Shown here: positions 40,337 through 51,417 of the stretch, piece by piece
Layout of the letters: each line of letters begins with the position of its first letter
Numbering within the stretch: position 1 is the stretch's first letter
NCBI RefSeq assembly: GCF_014251755.1
Contig: NZ_CP059200.1
Coordinates: forward strand, 446,746-510,745
Source of the DNA: Blattabacterium cuenoti
GTDB taxonomy: Bacteria > Bacteroidota > Bacteroidia > Flavobacteriales > Blattabacteriaceae
Direction: 5' to 3'
DNA length: 64,000 nucleotides
Notes under the pieces: model-generated
What the model was told of the DNA's origin: nothing
Seen by the model: only the letters and a program-made list of their open reading frames with translations
Database searches by the model: none
Position numbers and translations under genes: made by a program

Positions 40337-41089
40337 TTAAATAGTAAATGATTGAATATATTCACGATTTATAAAAGAAATATATTCTGTGGAGATCCCT
40401 TTTGGACATTCAACTTCACATCTTTTAGTGTTAGTACAACTTCCAAATCCTTCTTCATCCATTTTTTTTATCATATTCACAACTCTTTTTTTTCTCTCTA
40501 TTTTTCCTTGCGGTAATAAAGCAAATTGTGAAACTTTTGCTGAAACAAATAACATTGCCGATCTATTTTTACATACAGCTACACATGCACCACAACCAAT
40601 ACATGTAGCCGCATCAAAAGCTTTATCTGCTTGATCCTTTGAAATTGGAATCATATTTCCATCTATTGTTTTTCCAAATGTATTTACAGAAATATATCCA
40701 CCTGATATAATAATTCTATCAAAAGATGATCTATCTACAATAAGATCTTTAATTATAGGAAAAGGTTTAGCCCTCCAAGGCTCTACATATATAGTTTCTC
40801 CATCATGAAAATGACGCATATGAAGTTGACAAGTAGTAATTAAACTATCTGGACCATGTGCTCTCCCATTAATATATAGAGAACACATTCCACAAATTCC
40901 TTCACGACAATCATGATCAAATGATATAGGAGAAGAATCTTTTTTTTTACATAAGATGATCTGATTGTTTAGAATATCTAACATTTCTAAAAATGAACTA
41001 TTAGAAGATATATTATAGATTTGATAAGTTTTAAAAAACCCCTTTTCCTCACTATTTTTTTGTCTCCATATTTTTAACTTAAAATTCAT
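40337..41089 (-). CDS. sdhB: Succinate dehydrogenase/fumarate reductase iron-sulfur subunit
   Basis: Relays electrons from the flavin to quinone through three Fe-S clusters. 250 residues: [2Fe-2S] ligands in CREGICGMC and the following TTC, [4Fe-4S] [11 protein letters not shown], and a second cluster motif [14 protein letters not shown]. It is the third gene of sdhCAB. The B-type sequence is close to Bacteroidota fumarate reductases, so direction of reaction depends on conditions. Confidence 0.95.
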   Translation of the reverse strand: MNFKLKIWRQKNSEEKGFFKTYQIYNISSNSSFLEMLDILNNQIILCKKKDSSPISFDHDCREGICGMCSLYINGRAHGPDSLITTCQLHMRHFHDGETIYVEPWRAKPFPIIKDLIVDRSSFDRIIISGGYISVNTFGKTIDGNMIPISKDQADKAFDAATCIGCGACVAVCKNRSAMLFVSAKVSQFALLPQGKIERKKRVVNMIKKMDEEGFGSCTNTKRCEVECPKGISTEYISFINREYIQSFTI

Positions 41090-41116
41090 AAGTTTTTTTC
41101 TTTAATATGTTTTTTT

Positions 41117-43141
41117 TTATTTATAAGAACGTGACTGTACTTTTACAAAAGTAAAATTTAAATCTTCTTTATGCATAATTTCATCACTTATAGGATGATT
41201 ATCCCTGTATTCCCATATAGAAACATATTTATAATGAACATCATCACGAAGAGCTTCTCCTTCTTTTGTTTGATACTCTTCACGAAAATGACTTCCACAA
41301 GATTCTTTTCTATTTAAAGCATCCATAGCCATTAATTCTCCTAATTCTAAAAAATCCGCTACACGTCCAGCTTTTTCTAATTCAGAGTTTAATCCATCAT
41401 CAATATATCCGGGAACAAAAACATTTTTCCAAAATTCATATCGAAGTTCTTGTATATTTTTTATAGCTTTATATAACCCTACATGATTTCTACTCATTCC
41501 TACATATTTCCACATAATATTTCCAAGTTTTTTATGAAAGAAATCAGCAGGCATATTTCCATTATTTTGAATAAGTTTTTGAATTCTATTTTTTACATTT
41601 GTTTCTGATTTTTGAAAAGCTATATGTTTTGTAGATATTTTTTCTGTGATACATTTAGATAAGTAATCCGCTATAGTATATGGTAAAATAAAATAGCCAT
41701 CAGCTAATCCCTGCATTAATGCAGAAGCTCCTAGTCGATTTGCTCCATGATCAGAAAAATTAGCTTCTCCTATAACATAACATCCAGGAATAGAAGTCAT
41801 TAAATTATAATCAACCCATAAACCTCCCATTGTATAATGGACTGCTGGATAAATTTTCATAGGAGTTTTGTAAGGATCTTCATTGGTAATTTTTTCATAC
41901 ATATGAAATAAATTTCCATATTTAGATTCCATTATTTCTTTTCCTAATTTTTTTTTATCCAATGAATTGGATCGTTGAATTCCAAGTTCATTTGCTTTTT
42001 CTTTTCCATATTTTTCTATAGAAAAACTAAAATCTAAAAATACGCCTTCTTTGTTCTCATTATTTTCTATTCCAAATCCTTTATCACAACGTTCTTTCGC
42101 AGCTCTAGATGCAACATCTCTTGGAACAAGATTTCCAAACGAAGGATAGCGTCTTTCAAGATAATAATCTCTATTTTCTTCACTTATATCCTCAGGTTTT
42201 TTAGAACCATTTCGTAAGAATACAGCATCTTCTAATTTATTGGGAACCCATATTCTTCCATCATTTCTTAATGATTCAGACATTAATGTTAATTTAGATT
42301 GATAATTTCCATGTATAGGAATACAAGTGGGATGTATTTGAGTGTAACAAGGATTAGCAAAAAATCCTCCTTTTTTATGAACTTTCCATATAGCACTTGC
42401 ATTAGATCCCATTGCATTGGTAGATAAAAAAAATATATTTCCGTACCCTCCTGAAGCTATAACTATAGCATGTGCTGCATGTTTTTCTATTTCTCCGGAA
42501 ATTAGATTTCTTGCAATAATCCCTTTAGCAATCCCATCCACAGTTACTAAATCTAACATTTCATGACGATTATACATCTTTATTCTTCCTTTTCCGATTT
42601 GTCTAGCCATAGAAGAATAGCATGCTAATAAAAGCTGTTGTCCTGTTTGTCCCTTTGCATAAAAGGTTCTAGAAACTTTTGTTCCTCCAAAAGATCTGGT
42701 TTCCAAGTATCCTGCATAATCACGAGCAAATGGAACTCCTTGGGCTACACATTGATCTATGATGTTTGAAGAAATTTCTGCTAAACGATAAACATTTGCT
42801 TCCCTAGATCTATAATCTCCACCTTTAATTGTGTCATAAAATAATTGATAAATCGAATCGTTGTCTCCTTTATAATTTTTAGATGCATTAATTCCACCTT
42901 GTGCCGCTACAGAATGTGCTCTTCTTGGAGAATCTTGGTAACAAAAAGCTTTTACTCTATATCCTAATTCTGATAAAGAAGCGGCAGCTGCCCCTCCAGC
43001 AAGTCCTGTTCCAACAACAATAATTTCTATATTAGATCTGTTGTTAGGAGATACTAATTTTAAAGTAGATTTATAATCTATCCATTTATGAGTTAACGAA
43101 CTGACTGGAATTTTCGAATGAAATTTAAAGGAATCTTTCAT
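41117..43141 (-). CDS. sdhA: Succinate dehydrogenase/fumarate reductase flavoprotein subunit
   Basis: FAD-bearing catalytic subunit, 674 residues. FAD binding is shown by [15 protein letters not shown], the FAD-linking His by [14 protein letters not shown], substrate binding by [11 protein letters not shown] and [17 protein letters not shown]. As in other B-type enzymes the protein is about 90 residues longer than E. coli SdhA. It lies 11 bp after sdhC and 27 bp before sdhB. Confidence 0.97.
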   Translation of the reverse strand: MKDSFKFHSKIPVSSLTHKWIDYKSTLKLVSPNNRSNIEIIVVGTGLAGGAAAASLSELGYRVKAFCYQDSPRRAHSVAAQGGINASKNYKGDNDSIYQLFYDTIKGGDYRSREANVYRLAEISSNIIDQCVAQGVPFARDYAGYLETRSFGGTKVSRTFYAKGQTGQQLLLACYSSMARQIGKGRIKMYNRHEMLDLVTVDGIAKGIIARNLISGEIEKHAAHAIVIASGGYGNIFFLSTNAMGSNASAIWKVHKKGGFFANPCYTQIHPTCIPIHGNYQSKLTLMSESLRNDGRIWVPNKLEDAVFLRNGSKKPEDISEENRDYYLERRYPSFGNLVPRDVASRAAKERCDKGFGIENNENKEGVFLDFSFSIEKYGKEKANELGIQRSNSLDKKKLGKEIMESKYGNLFHMYEKITNEDPYKTPMKIYPAVHYTMGGLWVDYNLMTSIPGCYVIGEANFSDHGANRLGASALMQGLADGYFILPYTIADYLSKCITEKISTKHIAFQKSETNVKNRIQKLIQNNGNMPADFFHKKLGNIMWKYVGMSRNHVGLYKAIKNIQELRYEFWKNVFVPGYIDDGLNSELEKAGRVADFLELGELMAMDALNRKESCGSHFREEYQTKEGEALRDDVHYKYVSIWEYRDNHPISDEIMHKEDLNFTFVKVQSRSYK

Positions 43142-43152
43142 TAAAAAAAATA

Positions 43153-43806
43153 TTAGTGATCATTAAAAAAAAACCAAATAGCAATAAGAGAAAAACCAGA
43201 ACAAATCAACCATAAATATAAAAATCCAAATTTTTGGATCCAAAACCATCTTTTTTCATTGGATAAACCCAAAGATTGAAAAGAAGATTGAAATCCATGA
43301 TTTAAATGAATGCCTAAAATAAAAAATGAAAATACATATATAAATGTATAAACAGGATTTTTGAATAAAGAAACAACTATATGATAATCAGAAATTGAAT
43401 GAAAATGATTTGAATATTTCATGGGGATCATGAAATTGATAAGATGTAAAATTAAAAAACATAAAATTAAAATTCCTGTATATACCATTGTACGACTACT
43501 AAATGAACTAGTAGAATAAGAATTCACAGCATAATCAATTTCCCCCTTTCTTTTTTTATTTTCTAAATGTAGTTTAATTCCTAATAAAATATGAATTACA
43601 AAACCTATGGCAAGAACATATTCCATTATTCGAATAAATATATTTTGTCTCATAAAAAAAACAGCTTCGTTAAAAGCTTTTTCTCCTGAAAAAAGAAATA
43701 AATTTACACTCAAATGCAATAACAAAAAAATCATTAAAAAAACTCCTGTAGTCGCCATGACCACTTTCTTTCCAATAGAAGATTGAAGAAAATTGGAATG
43801 ATTCAC
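43153..43806 (-). CDS. sdhC: Succinate dehydrogenase cytochrome b subunit
   Basis: Membrane anchor of the B-type complex, 217 residues with five hydrophobic segments. Several His ([46 protein letters not shown]) are candidates for the two haem ligands. No sdhD is needed in this type. The quinone partner should be menaquinone, whose synthesis is supported by menF at the start of the window. Confidence 0.93.
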   Translation of the reverse strand: MNHSNFLQSSIGKKVVMATTGVFLMIFLLLHLSVNLFLFSGEKAFNEAVFFMRQNIFIRIMEYVLAIGFVIHILLGIKLHLENKKRKGEIDYAVNSYSTSSFSSRTMVYTGILILCFLILHLINFMIPMKYSNHFHSISDYHIVVSLFKNPVYTFIYVFSFFILGIHLNHGFQSSFQSLGLSNEKRWFWIQKFGFLYLWLICSGFSLIAIWFFFNDH

Positions 43807-43877
43807 TGTAATTCACAATGTTTATTTAAGTAAATATAAAGAAGATATATGAAATATTTTTTTATATAACATCACCA

Positions 43878-45032
43878 TTATTTTCTAATTTTTTTAAGAG
43901 TATTTACAAGTAAATCTATATCTTTTTTTTCATTAAAAATTCCAAAAGAAATTCTAATAGGCATTGTTTGTTTTAATAAATATTCATCTGTTATAGATTG
44001 AATTACATGAGATATTTTCTGATTCTTTCGATTGCAAGAACTTCCTTTAGAAACAGAAACTCCCATTAAATCTAAATGAAAATAAAACAAATGATCCGGT
44101 TTTATGGGATACAAAAAATTTAATATTGAGGGGATGCTTTTTTCAGGATGATATGATAATCCATTAAAAATGATATTGGGAATTATTTTTTTTAATTCTG
44201 AAATACAATAAGATTTTAAATCTTGTATTTTTTTTATATGACTTGTAAAATTACAAGAAGATAATCGTAAAGCTTCTGATAATCCAGCAATTCCATGTAT
44301 GTTTTCCGTACCTGAACGAATTCCATATTCCTGAACTCCACCAGTCATAAAAGGTTTCATTTTTTTTAAAATATGATGTCTTACAAAAGCAAACCCAATT
44401 CCTTTTGGTCCATAAAATTTGTGTGCACTTGCAGTAGCAAAATCACAGGATAATTTTTCCATATTAATAGGAAGATTTCCTATCCCTTGTATAGTATCCG
44501 AATGAAAATAAGCATTATATTTTTGACATAAAAAAACTACTTGATCTACCTCTAACAAATTTCCAATCTCATTATTAGCATACATTAAACTAACAAGTGT
44601 TTTTTTATATATATTTTTTTTCAAAAATTTTTCCATGTTATTGAAATCTAATATTCCTTTTTTATTAATTGAAATAAAATCTACAGATATTTTGTATCTA
44701 ATAGATAGATCTAAAATTGTTTGTAATACGGATAGATGTTCTAATTGTGAGGTTAGAATATGTTTGATACCTAAATCTAATACTGAAGATCTTAATACGA
44801 GATTATTGGCTTCAGTTCCTCCTGAAGTAAAAATAATCTCAGAAGGAGATGCTTTAATATTTTTTGCAATACAAATCCTAGATTCCTCTAAAATTGAACG
44901 AGTTTCTCTTCCATAACTGTGCTGTACAGAAGAAGGATTTCCTAATGAGGATTTTAATGTATTCATTATTACTTTCAAAACTTCATTTCTTATAGGAGTG
45001 GAAGCTGCGTTATCCAAATATGCTCGTTTCAT
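43878..45032 (-). CDS. Cysteine desulfurase (NifS/IscS-like)
   Basis: PLP enzyme taking sulfur from cysteine. 384 residues: the PLP Lys is Lys205 in SAHKFYGPKG, substrate His in SQLEHLSVL, and the persulfide Cys is near 333 in SVSKGSSCNRK. The RSGTENIHGIAGLSEAL signature is present. It is of the NifS/IscS class I type, so it may serve tRNA thiolation or Fe-S assembly separate from any SUF system. No scaffold gene is nearby. Confidence 0.88.
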   Translation of the reverse strand: MKRAYLDNAASTPIRNEVLKVIMNTLKSSLGNPSSVQHSYGRETRSILEESRICIAKNIKASPSEIIFTSGGTEANNLVLRSSVLDLGIKHILTSQLEHLSVLQTILDLSIRYKISVDFISINKKGILDFNNMEKFLKKNIYKKTLVSLMYANNEIGNLLEVDQVVFLCQKYNAYFHSDTIQGIGNLPINMEKLSCDFATASAHKFYGPKGIGFAFVRHHILKKMKPFMTGGVQEYGIRSGTENIHGIAGLSEALRLSSCNFTSHIKKIQDLKSYCISELKKIIPNIIFNGLSYHPEKSIPSILNFLYPIKPDHLFYFHLDLMGVSVSKGSSCNRKNQKISHVIQSITDEYLLKQTMPIRISFGIFNEKKDIDLLVNTLKKIRK

Positions 45033-45266
45033 TTACTATTAAAAATTTTTACATATACATACAAATATATAATGTATTCAATTTCCGTTTGTTAAAAATA
45101 TATTTTAATAAAAAATCTCATTTTTAATTTTGTATATTTATCATAATTATATTGGGGAATATATTTTAAAGTCTTCATAAAAAAAAACTTTATAGCTTTT
45201 GTTAAATAAATATTTGTTGTTTTAATAATGTGATTAAAATGTCTATTTTATTTTTATTTAAATTGA
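45033..45266. other. Divergent spacer between cysteine desulfurase and rny
   Basis: 234 bp, very AT-rich, with no credible reading frame or RNA gene. It must hold the promoters of both genes. The word ATATTTGTTGTT at 45210-45221 also occurs upstream of the DEAD-box gene (5721-5732). Confidence 0.5.
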
Positions 45267-45272
45267 GTGAAT

Positions 45273-46844
45273 ATGGAAATAAATGTTGGATTTTCGGTCC
45301 TAATGGGGTTTGTGATTGGAATTATTACATGTTATTTTTTTGGAAAAAAAACTATATTAAAAAAATATATCCAATTATTGAAAAAAGCTAATTTTCAATC
45401 AAAAAAAATCATAAACAATGCAGAAAAAGAAGGAGAATCCATAAAAAAAAAGAAAATGATTCAAGCAAAAGAGAAATTTATAGAACTTAAATCTAAACAT
45501 GAAAAAGACGTTTATTTGAGAGAAAAAAAAATAATTGATATAGAAAACAAAACAAAAGAAAAAGAAAATAGATTGTCTAAAGAAATAGAGATTTATTTTA
45601 AAAAAAATAATCGTTTAGAATCACAAATACATGATTACGAAAAAAAATATAAAATTCTTAAAAAAAAACAAGAAGAATTTAAAAATATGCATTTACAACA
45701 AGTAGAATTACTTGAAAAAATATCGAATTTTTCTTCTGAAGAAGCTAAAAATGAATTAATTGAAATTCTGAAAGAAGAGGCAAAAATAAAAGCACAAACT
45801 CACATACAAAACATTATAGAAGAATCACAATTAACTGCAAAAATGTCGGCAAAAAAAATTGTAATTCAAGCAATTCAAAGAATTGGAACCGAACAAGCCG
45901 TAGAAAATGCTGTATCCGTTTTTAACATAGAATCAGATGATGTTAAAGGTCGTATAATCGGAAGAGAAGGAAGAAATATAAGAGCTCTAGAAAAAGCAAC
46001 GGGAGTAGAAATTATTGTAGATGATACTCCAGAAGCCATTCTTTTATCTTGCTTTAACCCTATAAGAAGAGAAATAGCTAGATTATCTCTTCACAAATTA
46101 GTTATAGATGGACGTATACATCCAGCTAGAATCGAAGAAATAGTAGAAAAAACAGAAAGACAAATTGAAGAGGAGATTATAGAAGTAGGAAAAAAAAACA
46201 TTATAGATTTAGGAATTCATAGAATTCATCCAGAATTAATCAGAATGATAGGAAGAATGAAATATCGTTCTTCTTATGGACAAAATCTTTTACAACATTC
46301 TCGTGAAGTTTCTCATTTATCAGGAATATTGGCCTCTGAATTGGGATTAAATTCAAAATTGGCAAAACGTGCTGGATTATTACATGATATAGGAAAAGTA
46401 CCTGAAAACGAATCAGAACTACCTCATGCTATTTTAGGAATGCAGTGGGCAGAAAAATATGGAGAAAATATGGAAGTTTGTAATGCCATTGGTTCACATC
46501 ATGATGAAATAGAAATGAAAGTACTATTGTCTCCCATAATACAAGTTTCAGATTCTATTAGTGGAGCCCGTCCTGGAGTAAGAAGAAATTCTTTTGAATC
46601 TTATTCAAAAAGGCTAAAAAATTTGGAGGATATAGCGTTGAGTTTTGATGGAGTTAATAAAGCTTTTGCCATACAAGCAGGAAGAGAATTACGTGTATTA
46701 GTTGAAAGTGATAAAATCGATGATAAAAAAGCTTTTCAATTATCTTGTGATATAACAGAAAAAATAAAAAACGAAATGACTTATCCTGGTCAAATTAAAG
46801 TAACAGTGATAAGAGAAACTCGAGCTGTACAAATAGCTAGATAA
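45273..46844 (+). CDS. rny: Ribonuclease Y
   Basis: Membrane-anchored endoribonuclease that begins mRNA decay. 523 residues from ATG 45273 (GTG 45267 is an alternative). N-terminal membrane helix (about 4-24), a long lysine/glutamate coiled coil (about 30-180), KH domain ([30 protein letters not shown]), then HD domain with the metal-binding LLHDIGK and SHHDE. All are intact. The next gene starts within 16 bp, suggesting an operon with the DHS-like gene and lpd. Confidence 0.96.
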   Translation: MEINVGFSVLMGFVIGIITCYFFGKKTILKKYIQLLKKANFQSKKIINNAEKEGESIKKKKMIQAKEKFIELKSKHEKDVYLREKKIIDIENKTKEKENRLSKEIEIYFKKNNRLESQIHDYEKKYKILKKKQEEFKNMHLQQVELLEKISNFSSEEAKNELIEILKEEAKIKAQTHIQNIIEESQLTAKMSAKKIVIQAIQRIGTEQAVENAVSVFNIESDDVKGRIIGREGRNIRALEKATGVEIIVDDTPEAILLSCFNPIRREIARLSLHKLVIDGRIHPARIEEIVEKTERQIEEEIIEVGKKNIIDLGIHRIHPELIRMIGRMKYRSSYGQNLLQHSREVSHLSGILASELGLNSKLAKRAGLLHDIGKVPENESELPHAILGMQWAEKYGENMEVCNAIGSHHDEIEMKVLLSPIIQVSDSISGARPGVRRNSFESYSKRLKNLEDIALSFDGVNKAFAIQAGRELRVLVESDKIDDKKAFQLSCDITEKIKNEMTYPGQIKVTVIRETRAVQIAR

Positions 46845-46859
46845 AAATTGATAAAAATT

Positions 46860-47834
46860 ATGAAAGACTCTCCTATAACTTCTTTTATTAAAAAATACTT
46901 CCTTCATTTTAATGCTTTAACTTTATCAGAAGCCGCTAAAGCGTATAAATATCATATTCAAAATAATGGAAAAATGATGGTAACACTAGCCGGTGCAATG
47001 AGTACTGCTGAATTAGGAAAGATATTATCTGAAATGATCCGAAAAGATCAAATTCATATTATTTCTTGTACAGGAGCAAATTTGGAAGAAGATCTATTGA
47101 ATTTGATAGCTCATTCTCATTATAAAAAGATACCTAACTATAGAGATTTAACTCCTGATGAGGAAAAAAATTTCTTAAAAAAAGGTTATTACAGAGTAAC
47201 TGATACTTGTATTCCAGAAGAACAAGCTTTTAAAAAATTACAAAAACATATATTAAAAATATGGACAAGAGCGAAAGAAAAATCAGAACGTTATTTTCCT
47301 CATGAATACATTTATCAATTATTATTAGAAAATATTTTAAAACCCTATTACGACATAGATTCAGAAAACAGTTGGGTATTAGCTGCAGCAAAAAAAAATA
47401 TTCCCTTAATAGTTCCAGGATGGGAAGATAGCACAATTGGAAATATTTTTGCCTCATATTGTATGAAAAAACTATTTCAACCTTTTCTTGTAAAGAACGG
47501 AATTGAATATATGATATTTTTAGCAAAATGGTATCAAAAAGAATCTATCAAACATAAAATAGGTTTTTTTCAAATTGGAGGAGGTATTTCAGGAGATTTT
47601 CCTATTTGTGTGGTTCCCATGTTATCTCAAGATATAGGATTTCATTCTACTCCGTTTTGGTCTTATTTTTGTCAAATTTCTGATTCAACAACCAGTTATG
47701 GATCTTATTCTGGAGCTATTCCCAACGAAAAAATAACTTGGGGAAAACTTGATAAAGATACTCCAAAATTTATCATTGAATCAGATGCTACTATAGTTGC
47801 TCCGCTTATTTTCGCATATATATTAAATATGTAA
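46860..47834 (+). CDS. Deoxyhypusine-synthase-like protein
   Basis: A 324-residue member of the deoxyhypusine synthase superfamily (NAD-dependent aminobutyl transfer from spermidine in eukaryotes). Family features: MVTLAGAMSTAELGKIL, ISCTGANLEEDLLNLIA, VPGWEDSTIGNIFASY, IGGGISGDFPICVVPM and GSYSGAIPNEKITWGKL. The eukaryotic GGGVxKHHI segment, which carries the catalytic Lys (Lys329 in the human enzyme), reads GGGISGDFPI here (240-249), with no Lys. Bacteria lack eIF5A, so the reaction may be polyamine synthesis (for example homospermidine-like) or something else. A TTG at 46848 is an alternative start. Confidence 0.85.
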   Translation: MKDSPITSFIKKYFLHFNALTLSEAAKAYKYHIQNNGKMMVTLAGAMSTAELGKILSEMIRKDQIHIISCTGANLEEDLLNLIAHSHYKKIPNYRDLTPDEEKNFLKKGYYRVTDTCIPEEQAFKKLQKHILKIWTRAKEKSERYFPHEYIYQLLLENILKPYYDIDSENSWVLAAAKKNIPLIVPGWEDSTIGNIFASYCMKKLFQPFLVKNGIEYMIFLAKWYQKESIKHKIGFFQIGGGISGDFPICVVPMLSQDIGFHSTPFWSYFCQISDSTTSYGSYSGAIPNEKITWGKLDKDTPKFIIESDATIVAPLIFAYILNM

Positions 47835-47865
47835 TTTATTGATTAATAAAAAAAATATAAAATTG

Positions 47866-49287
47866 ATGAAAAATTTATATGATCTTGTTGTTATTGGTTC
47901 TGGACCAGGAGGATATATTTCCGCTATCAGAGCAAGTCAATTGGGTCTTCGTACTGCTCTTATAGAGAAATATCAGGAACTAGGCGGAACATGTTTAAAT
48001 GTAGGTTGTATTCCTTCTAAATCTCTTTTAGATTCTTCTAAATATTTTTCATTAGCTAAAAATAATTATTCTTCACATGGAATTTTTTTTGAAAAATTAT
48101 TTTTTGATTTCCAAAAAATGATGGATAGAAAAAATGAGGTAGTAAAGAACATAAATAATGGAGTGAAATATTTAATGAAGAAAAACAAAATTGATTTGTA
48201 TCAAGGAATCGGTTCATTTAAAACCAAAAATATTCTGTTTTTAAAAGATAGAAAATCATTGAAAGAAAAAAAAGAAATACAATTTCAATATTGTATCATA
48301 TCTACAGGATCTAAACCTTTATGCTTATCTCATTTAAATTTTCATCTAGAAAATAGAATTCTTTCTTCTACAGAAGCTCTTCATTTAAAAGAAATTCCAA
48401 ATCAATTAATCATAATTGGAGGAGGAATCATTGGATTAGAATTAGGTTCTATTTTTAATAGATTAGGAAGTAAAATTATCATCATAGAACCTATGGACAA
48501 AATCATATCAAATATGGATGATTCTTTAAGTCAGGAAATGCGAAAAATATTAGAAAAATCTTCTATTCAAATAGAAACCTCTTTATCTGTTTCCAATATT
48601 TTTAAAGAAAATCATGAAAAAATATCTGTTTTTGCAAAATATCATAATGGAAAAGAAGTGAAGTTTATAGGAGATTATTGTCTTTTATCAATAGGAAGAA
48701 GACCATATACAAAAAATTTAGGTTTAGAACATATAAATATTCAAACAAATAAAAAAGGATTCATACTTGTAAATGATGATTTACAAACTTCTGTAAAGAA
48801 TATCTATGCAATAGGAGATGTTATAGGAGGAAAAATGTTAGCACATAAGGCTGAAGAAGAAGGATTATATGTAGTGGAACATATGGTGGGACAAAAACCA
48901 AATAAATTAAATTATGATTTAATCCCATCAATAATTTATACTTACCCTGAAGTAGCCAGTATTGGACGTTCAGAAAATGAAATTAAGAAAAATAAAATAG
49001 AATATAATATAGGAATTTTTCCTATGAAAATATTAGCTAGGGCTCGTACAAGTGGCTGTACAGATGGTTTTTTAAAAATGATTTCTCACAAAAAAACAGA
49101 TGAAATATTAGGAGTCCATATCATTGGAGATCATGCTTCAGATATGATTATGGAAGCATCTGTAGCTATGGAATTCCGATCCTCTTCAGAAGATATATAT
49201 AGAATATGTCACCCGCATCCTACTTTAAGTGAATCATTTAAAGAAGCCGCTTTATTAAATTTTGAAAATCGTTCTATACATATGTAA
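47866..49287 (+). CDS. lpd: Dihydrolipoyl dehydrogenase (E3)
   Basis: FAD enzyme that reoxidises the lipoyl groups of pyruvate/2-oxoglutarate dehydrogenases and the glycine cleavage H protein. 473 residues from ATG 47866; TTG at 47839 only adds nine unconserved residues. GSGPGGY (FAD), redox disulfide GGTCLNVGCIPSK, NAD site IIGGGIIGLELGSIF, AIGDVIGG and the catalytic His in HPHPTLSESFKEA are all present. It probably also serves GcvT's system. Confidence 0.96.
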   Translation: MKNLYDLVVIGSGPGGYISAIRASQLGLRTALIEKYQELGGTCLNVGCIPSKSLLDSSKYFSLAKNNYSSHGIFFEKLFFDFQKMMDRKNEVVKNINNGVKYLMKKNKIDLYQGIGSFKTKNILFLKDRKSLKEKKEIQFQYCIISTGSKPLCLSHLNFHLENRILSSTEALHLKEIPNQLIIIGGGIIGLELGSIFNRLGSKIIIIEPMDKIISNMDDSLSQEMRKILEKSSIQIETSLSVSNIFKENHEKISVFAKYHNGKEVKFIGDYCLLSIGRRPYTKNLGLEHINIQTNKKGFILVNDDLQTSVKNIYAIGDVIGGKMLAHKAEEEGLYVVEHMVGQKPNKLNYDLIPSIIYTYPEVASIGRSENEIKKNKIEYNIGIFPMKILARARTSGCTDGFLKMISHKKTDEILGVHIIGDHASDMIMEASVAMEFRSSSEDIYRICHPHPTLSESFKEAALLNFENRSIHM

Positions 49288-49293
49288 AGACTT

Positions 49294-49998
49294 TTAATGC
49301 CAAAAATTCCAAAATATAGTTTTCTTTCCTTTTTTTTTCAGAAAATTATTGGTTTTTTCAAAATGTTTAGATCCTAAAAAACCCATATGAGCAGAAAAAG
49401 GAGATGGATGTGAGGTTTTTAAAACGTAATGATCATGAAAAGAATTGATTAAAGGTATTTTTTTTTGAGCATACTTTCCCCATAAAAGAAAAACAATATT
49501 TTTTTTTCGATTGGAAATAGTTTGTATGATTTGATCTGTAAAAAGTTCCCATCCTATATTTCTATGAGACATAGGAAAACCTTTTCTGACTGTTAATATT
49601 GAATTTAATAATAACACTCCTTGCTTTGACCAATAAATTAAAGATCCACTCATAGGATAACAACTTGTTTTTTTTAAATTCAAACAATTATTCACTTCTG
49701 TAAAAATATTTTTTAATGAGGCAGGAATAGGTATTCCATTAGGAACAGAAAAACAAAGACCATCCGCTTGATTTTTTTCATGATAAGGATCTTGTCCTAG
49801 AATAACTACTTTTAATCTTTGAAAAGAACAATATTTTAAACAAAAAAATATATTTTTTTGTTTAGGAAAACAAATAAAACGATTATATTCAATTCTAAGA
49901 ATTTTCAATAATTTTATAAAATAAGGTTTATGAAATTCATCTTTTAATAAAGAAATCCAATCAAAATTGATCTCTGATTTTTCTCCTAGTATCATCAT
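49294..49998 (-). CDS. ung: Uracil-DNA glycosylase (family 1)
   Basis: Removes uracil from DNA at the start of base excision repair. 234 residues: catalytic GQDPYH with Asp70, the FSVPNGIPIPASLKNIF loop, LLLNSILTVRKG and HPSPFSAHMGFLGSKHF. It converges with lpd across 6 bp. In an AT-drifting symbiont, retention of this repair step is notable but not unusual for the group. Confidence 0.96.
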   Translation of the reverse strand: MMILGEKSEINFDWISLLKDEFHKPYFIKLLKILRIEYNRFICFPKQKNIFFCLKYCSFQRLKVVILGQDPYHEKNQADGLCFSVPNGIPIPASLKNIFTEVNNCLNLKKTSCYPMSGSLIYWSKQGVLLLNSILTVRKGFPMSHRNIGWELFTDQIIQTISNRKKNIVFLLWGKYAQKKIPLINSFHDHYVLKTSHPSPFSAHMGFLGSKHFEKTNNFLKKKGKKTIFWNFWH

Positions 49999-50007
49999 AA
50001 AAATAAA

Positions 50008-50349
50008 CTAAAGATTTCCATGCAAAAAATTCTTTTTTTGAATAAGCTCCCCTTTATTTTCATAATTTTTTGTATCTGGAATACAACATTGAACTGGACA
50101 AATTATAATACATTGAGGTCGATCATAAAAACCCACGCATTCTGTACATTTTTCCGGAACAATAAAATATATATCCTTTTTTTTGGGTTCTTGAAATATA
50201 GTTGGATCTAGATCTAATATTTTCTTCTTTTTCAAAGAAGTTCCATCTGACATTCTCCATTTTTTTCCTCCTTCATAAATTGCTTGATTAGGACACTCAG
50301 GTTCACAAGCTCCACAATTTATGCATTTTTCTGTAATTTTTATGGACAT
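50008..50349 (-). CDS. 4Fe-4S dicluster ferredoxin
   Basis: 113 residues with two cluster motifs: [12 protein letters not shown] (about 10-21) and [13 protein letters not shown]...CPVQCC (about 69-92). The insert between the first two pairs of Cys in the second motif resembles the 'long' Bacteroidota ferredoxins. It is divergent from the acyl-CoA reductase gene with a 24-bp spacer. The partner enzyme is unknown. Confidence 0.92.
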   Translation of the reverse strand: MSIKITEKCINCGACEPECPNQAIYEGGKKWRMSDGTSLKKKKILDLDPTIFQEPKKKDIYFIVPEKCTECVGFYDRPQCIIICPVQCCIPDTKNYENKGELIQKKNFLHGNL

Positions 50350-50373
50350 TGAACTTTAAAAAAAATTTAAATA

Positions 50374-51417
50374 ATGATTAAAACTTTTGATAAATTAGGA
50401 TCTTTTTTAAGGGAAGTTAAAAAATTTTATCCACATAACAAGTATTTATCCAAACATTATAAAAAGTTTTTTTTTTCTTTTCTAAAAATTATTAAAAAAA
50501 TAACTATTGAAAATCAATGGTTTAGAATAGAGGATTTATTAATAACTTTTGATCAATGGGGAAAAACTCTTAAAAAAGAAAAGTTAGAATCTTGGATGAG
50601 TAAATATTATTTTCCAAAAAAAAAATATAAAAAAATTCTTGTTATTATGCCTGGAAATGTTCCAATGGTTGGATTTCATGATTTTTTGTGTGTGATTTTA
50701 TCAGGACATAAAATCATAATTAAATTATCTGAAGAAGATAATTTATTACTTCCATTTTTATGTAAAATAATAATACATGAAAAACCCATGTTAAAAAATA
50801 AAATCAAATTTACAAATAACATTTTTTATGAAAAATTTGATTATGTAATAGCCACTGGAAATAATAATACATCTCGTTATTTTGAATATTATTTTAGAAA
50901 ATATCCTGTTTTACTTAGAAAAAGTAGAACTTCTGTAGCTGTGTTACAAGGAAGGGAAACAGAAGAGGAATTAATTCTTTTGAATAAAGACATGTTAACT
51001 TATTCGGGAAGGGGATGTAGAAATGTAGGAAAAATATTTATCCCTCATGATTATAATGTTCATTGGATTTTAAAAAAATCATTTATATCCGAATATATTA
51101 CAAAAAATTACAAGTATACAGACAATTATAAGTATTATCTCTCTATCTATACTATGAACAAAGTTAGCTTTCAAAAAAATCATTTCGTTCTTTTGAAAGA
51201 AGAAAAAAATTATCGTAGTCCAATATCTGTAGTTTATTATGAATTTTATAATAATTTAAATCAGTTAAAAAAAATAATTGTAGAAAACAGTAACGATATA
51301 CAATGTATCGTTTCTAAAAATTTTTTAGAAAAAGAAACACTTTTCGGAAAAACACAATATCCAAAATTAGAAAACTATGCAGATGAAATAGACACAATTC
51401 AATTTTTAAATGGGTGA
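50374..51417 (+). CDS. Acyl-CoA reductase (LuxC-like)
   Basis: 347 residues of the aldehyde-dehydrogenase superfamily, LuxC-like acyl-CoA reductase branch. MPGNVPMVGFHDFLCVILSGH (about 92-112) is the cofactor region, the catalytic Cys is Cys215 in SGRGCRNVGK, and KSRTSVAVLQG precedes it. The natural substrate in Bacteroidota is not known to me; the divergent ferredoxin is the usual companion (from memory). The 3' end overlaps ribD by 12 bp on the other strand. Confidence 0.8.
   Translation: MIKTFDKLGSFLREVKKFYPHNKYLSKHYKKFFFSFLKIIKKITIENQWFRIEDLLITFDQWGKTLKKEKLESWMSKYYFPKKKYKKILVIMPGNVPMVGFHDFLCVILSGHKIIIKLSEEDNLLLPFLCKIIIHEKPMLKNKIKFTNNIFYEKFDYVIATGNNNTSRYFEYYFRKYPVLLRKSRTSVAVLQGRETEEELILLNKDMLTYSGRGCRNVGKIFIPHDYNVHWILKKSFISEYITKNYKYTDNYKYYLSIYTMNKVSFQKNHFVLLKEEKNYRSPISVVYYEFYNNLNQLKKIIVENSNDIQCIVSKNFLEKETLFGKTQYPKLENYADEIDTIQFLNG

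Noticed and set aside
43843-43877. Possible operator between sdhC and the cysteine desulfurase gene
   Set aside because: Only short A-T inverted sequence; no better than expected in DNA of this composition.
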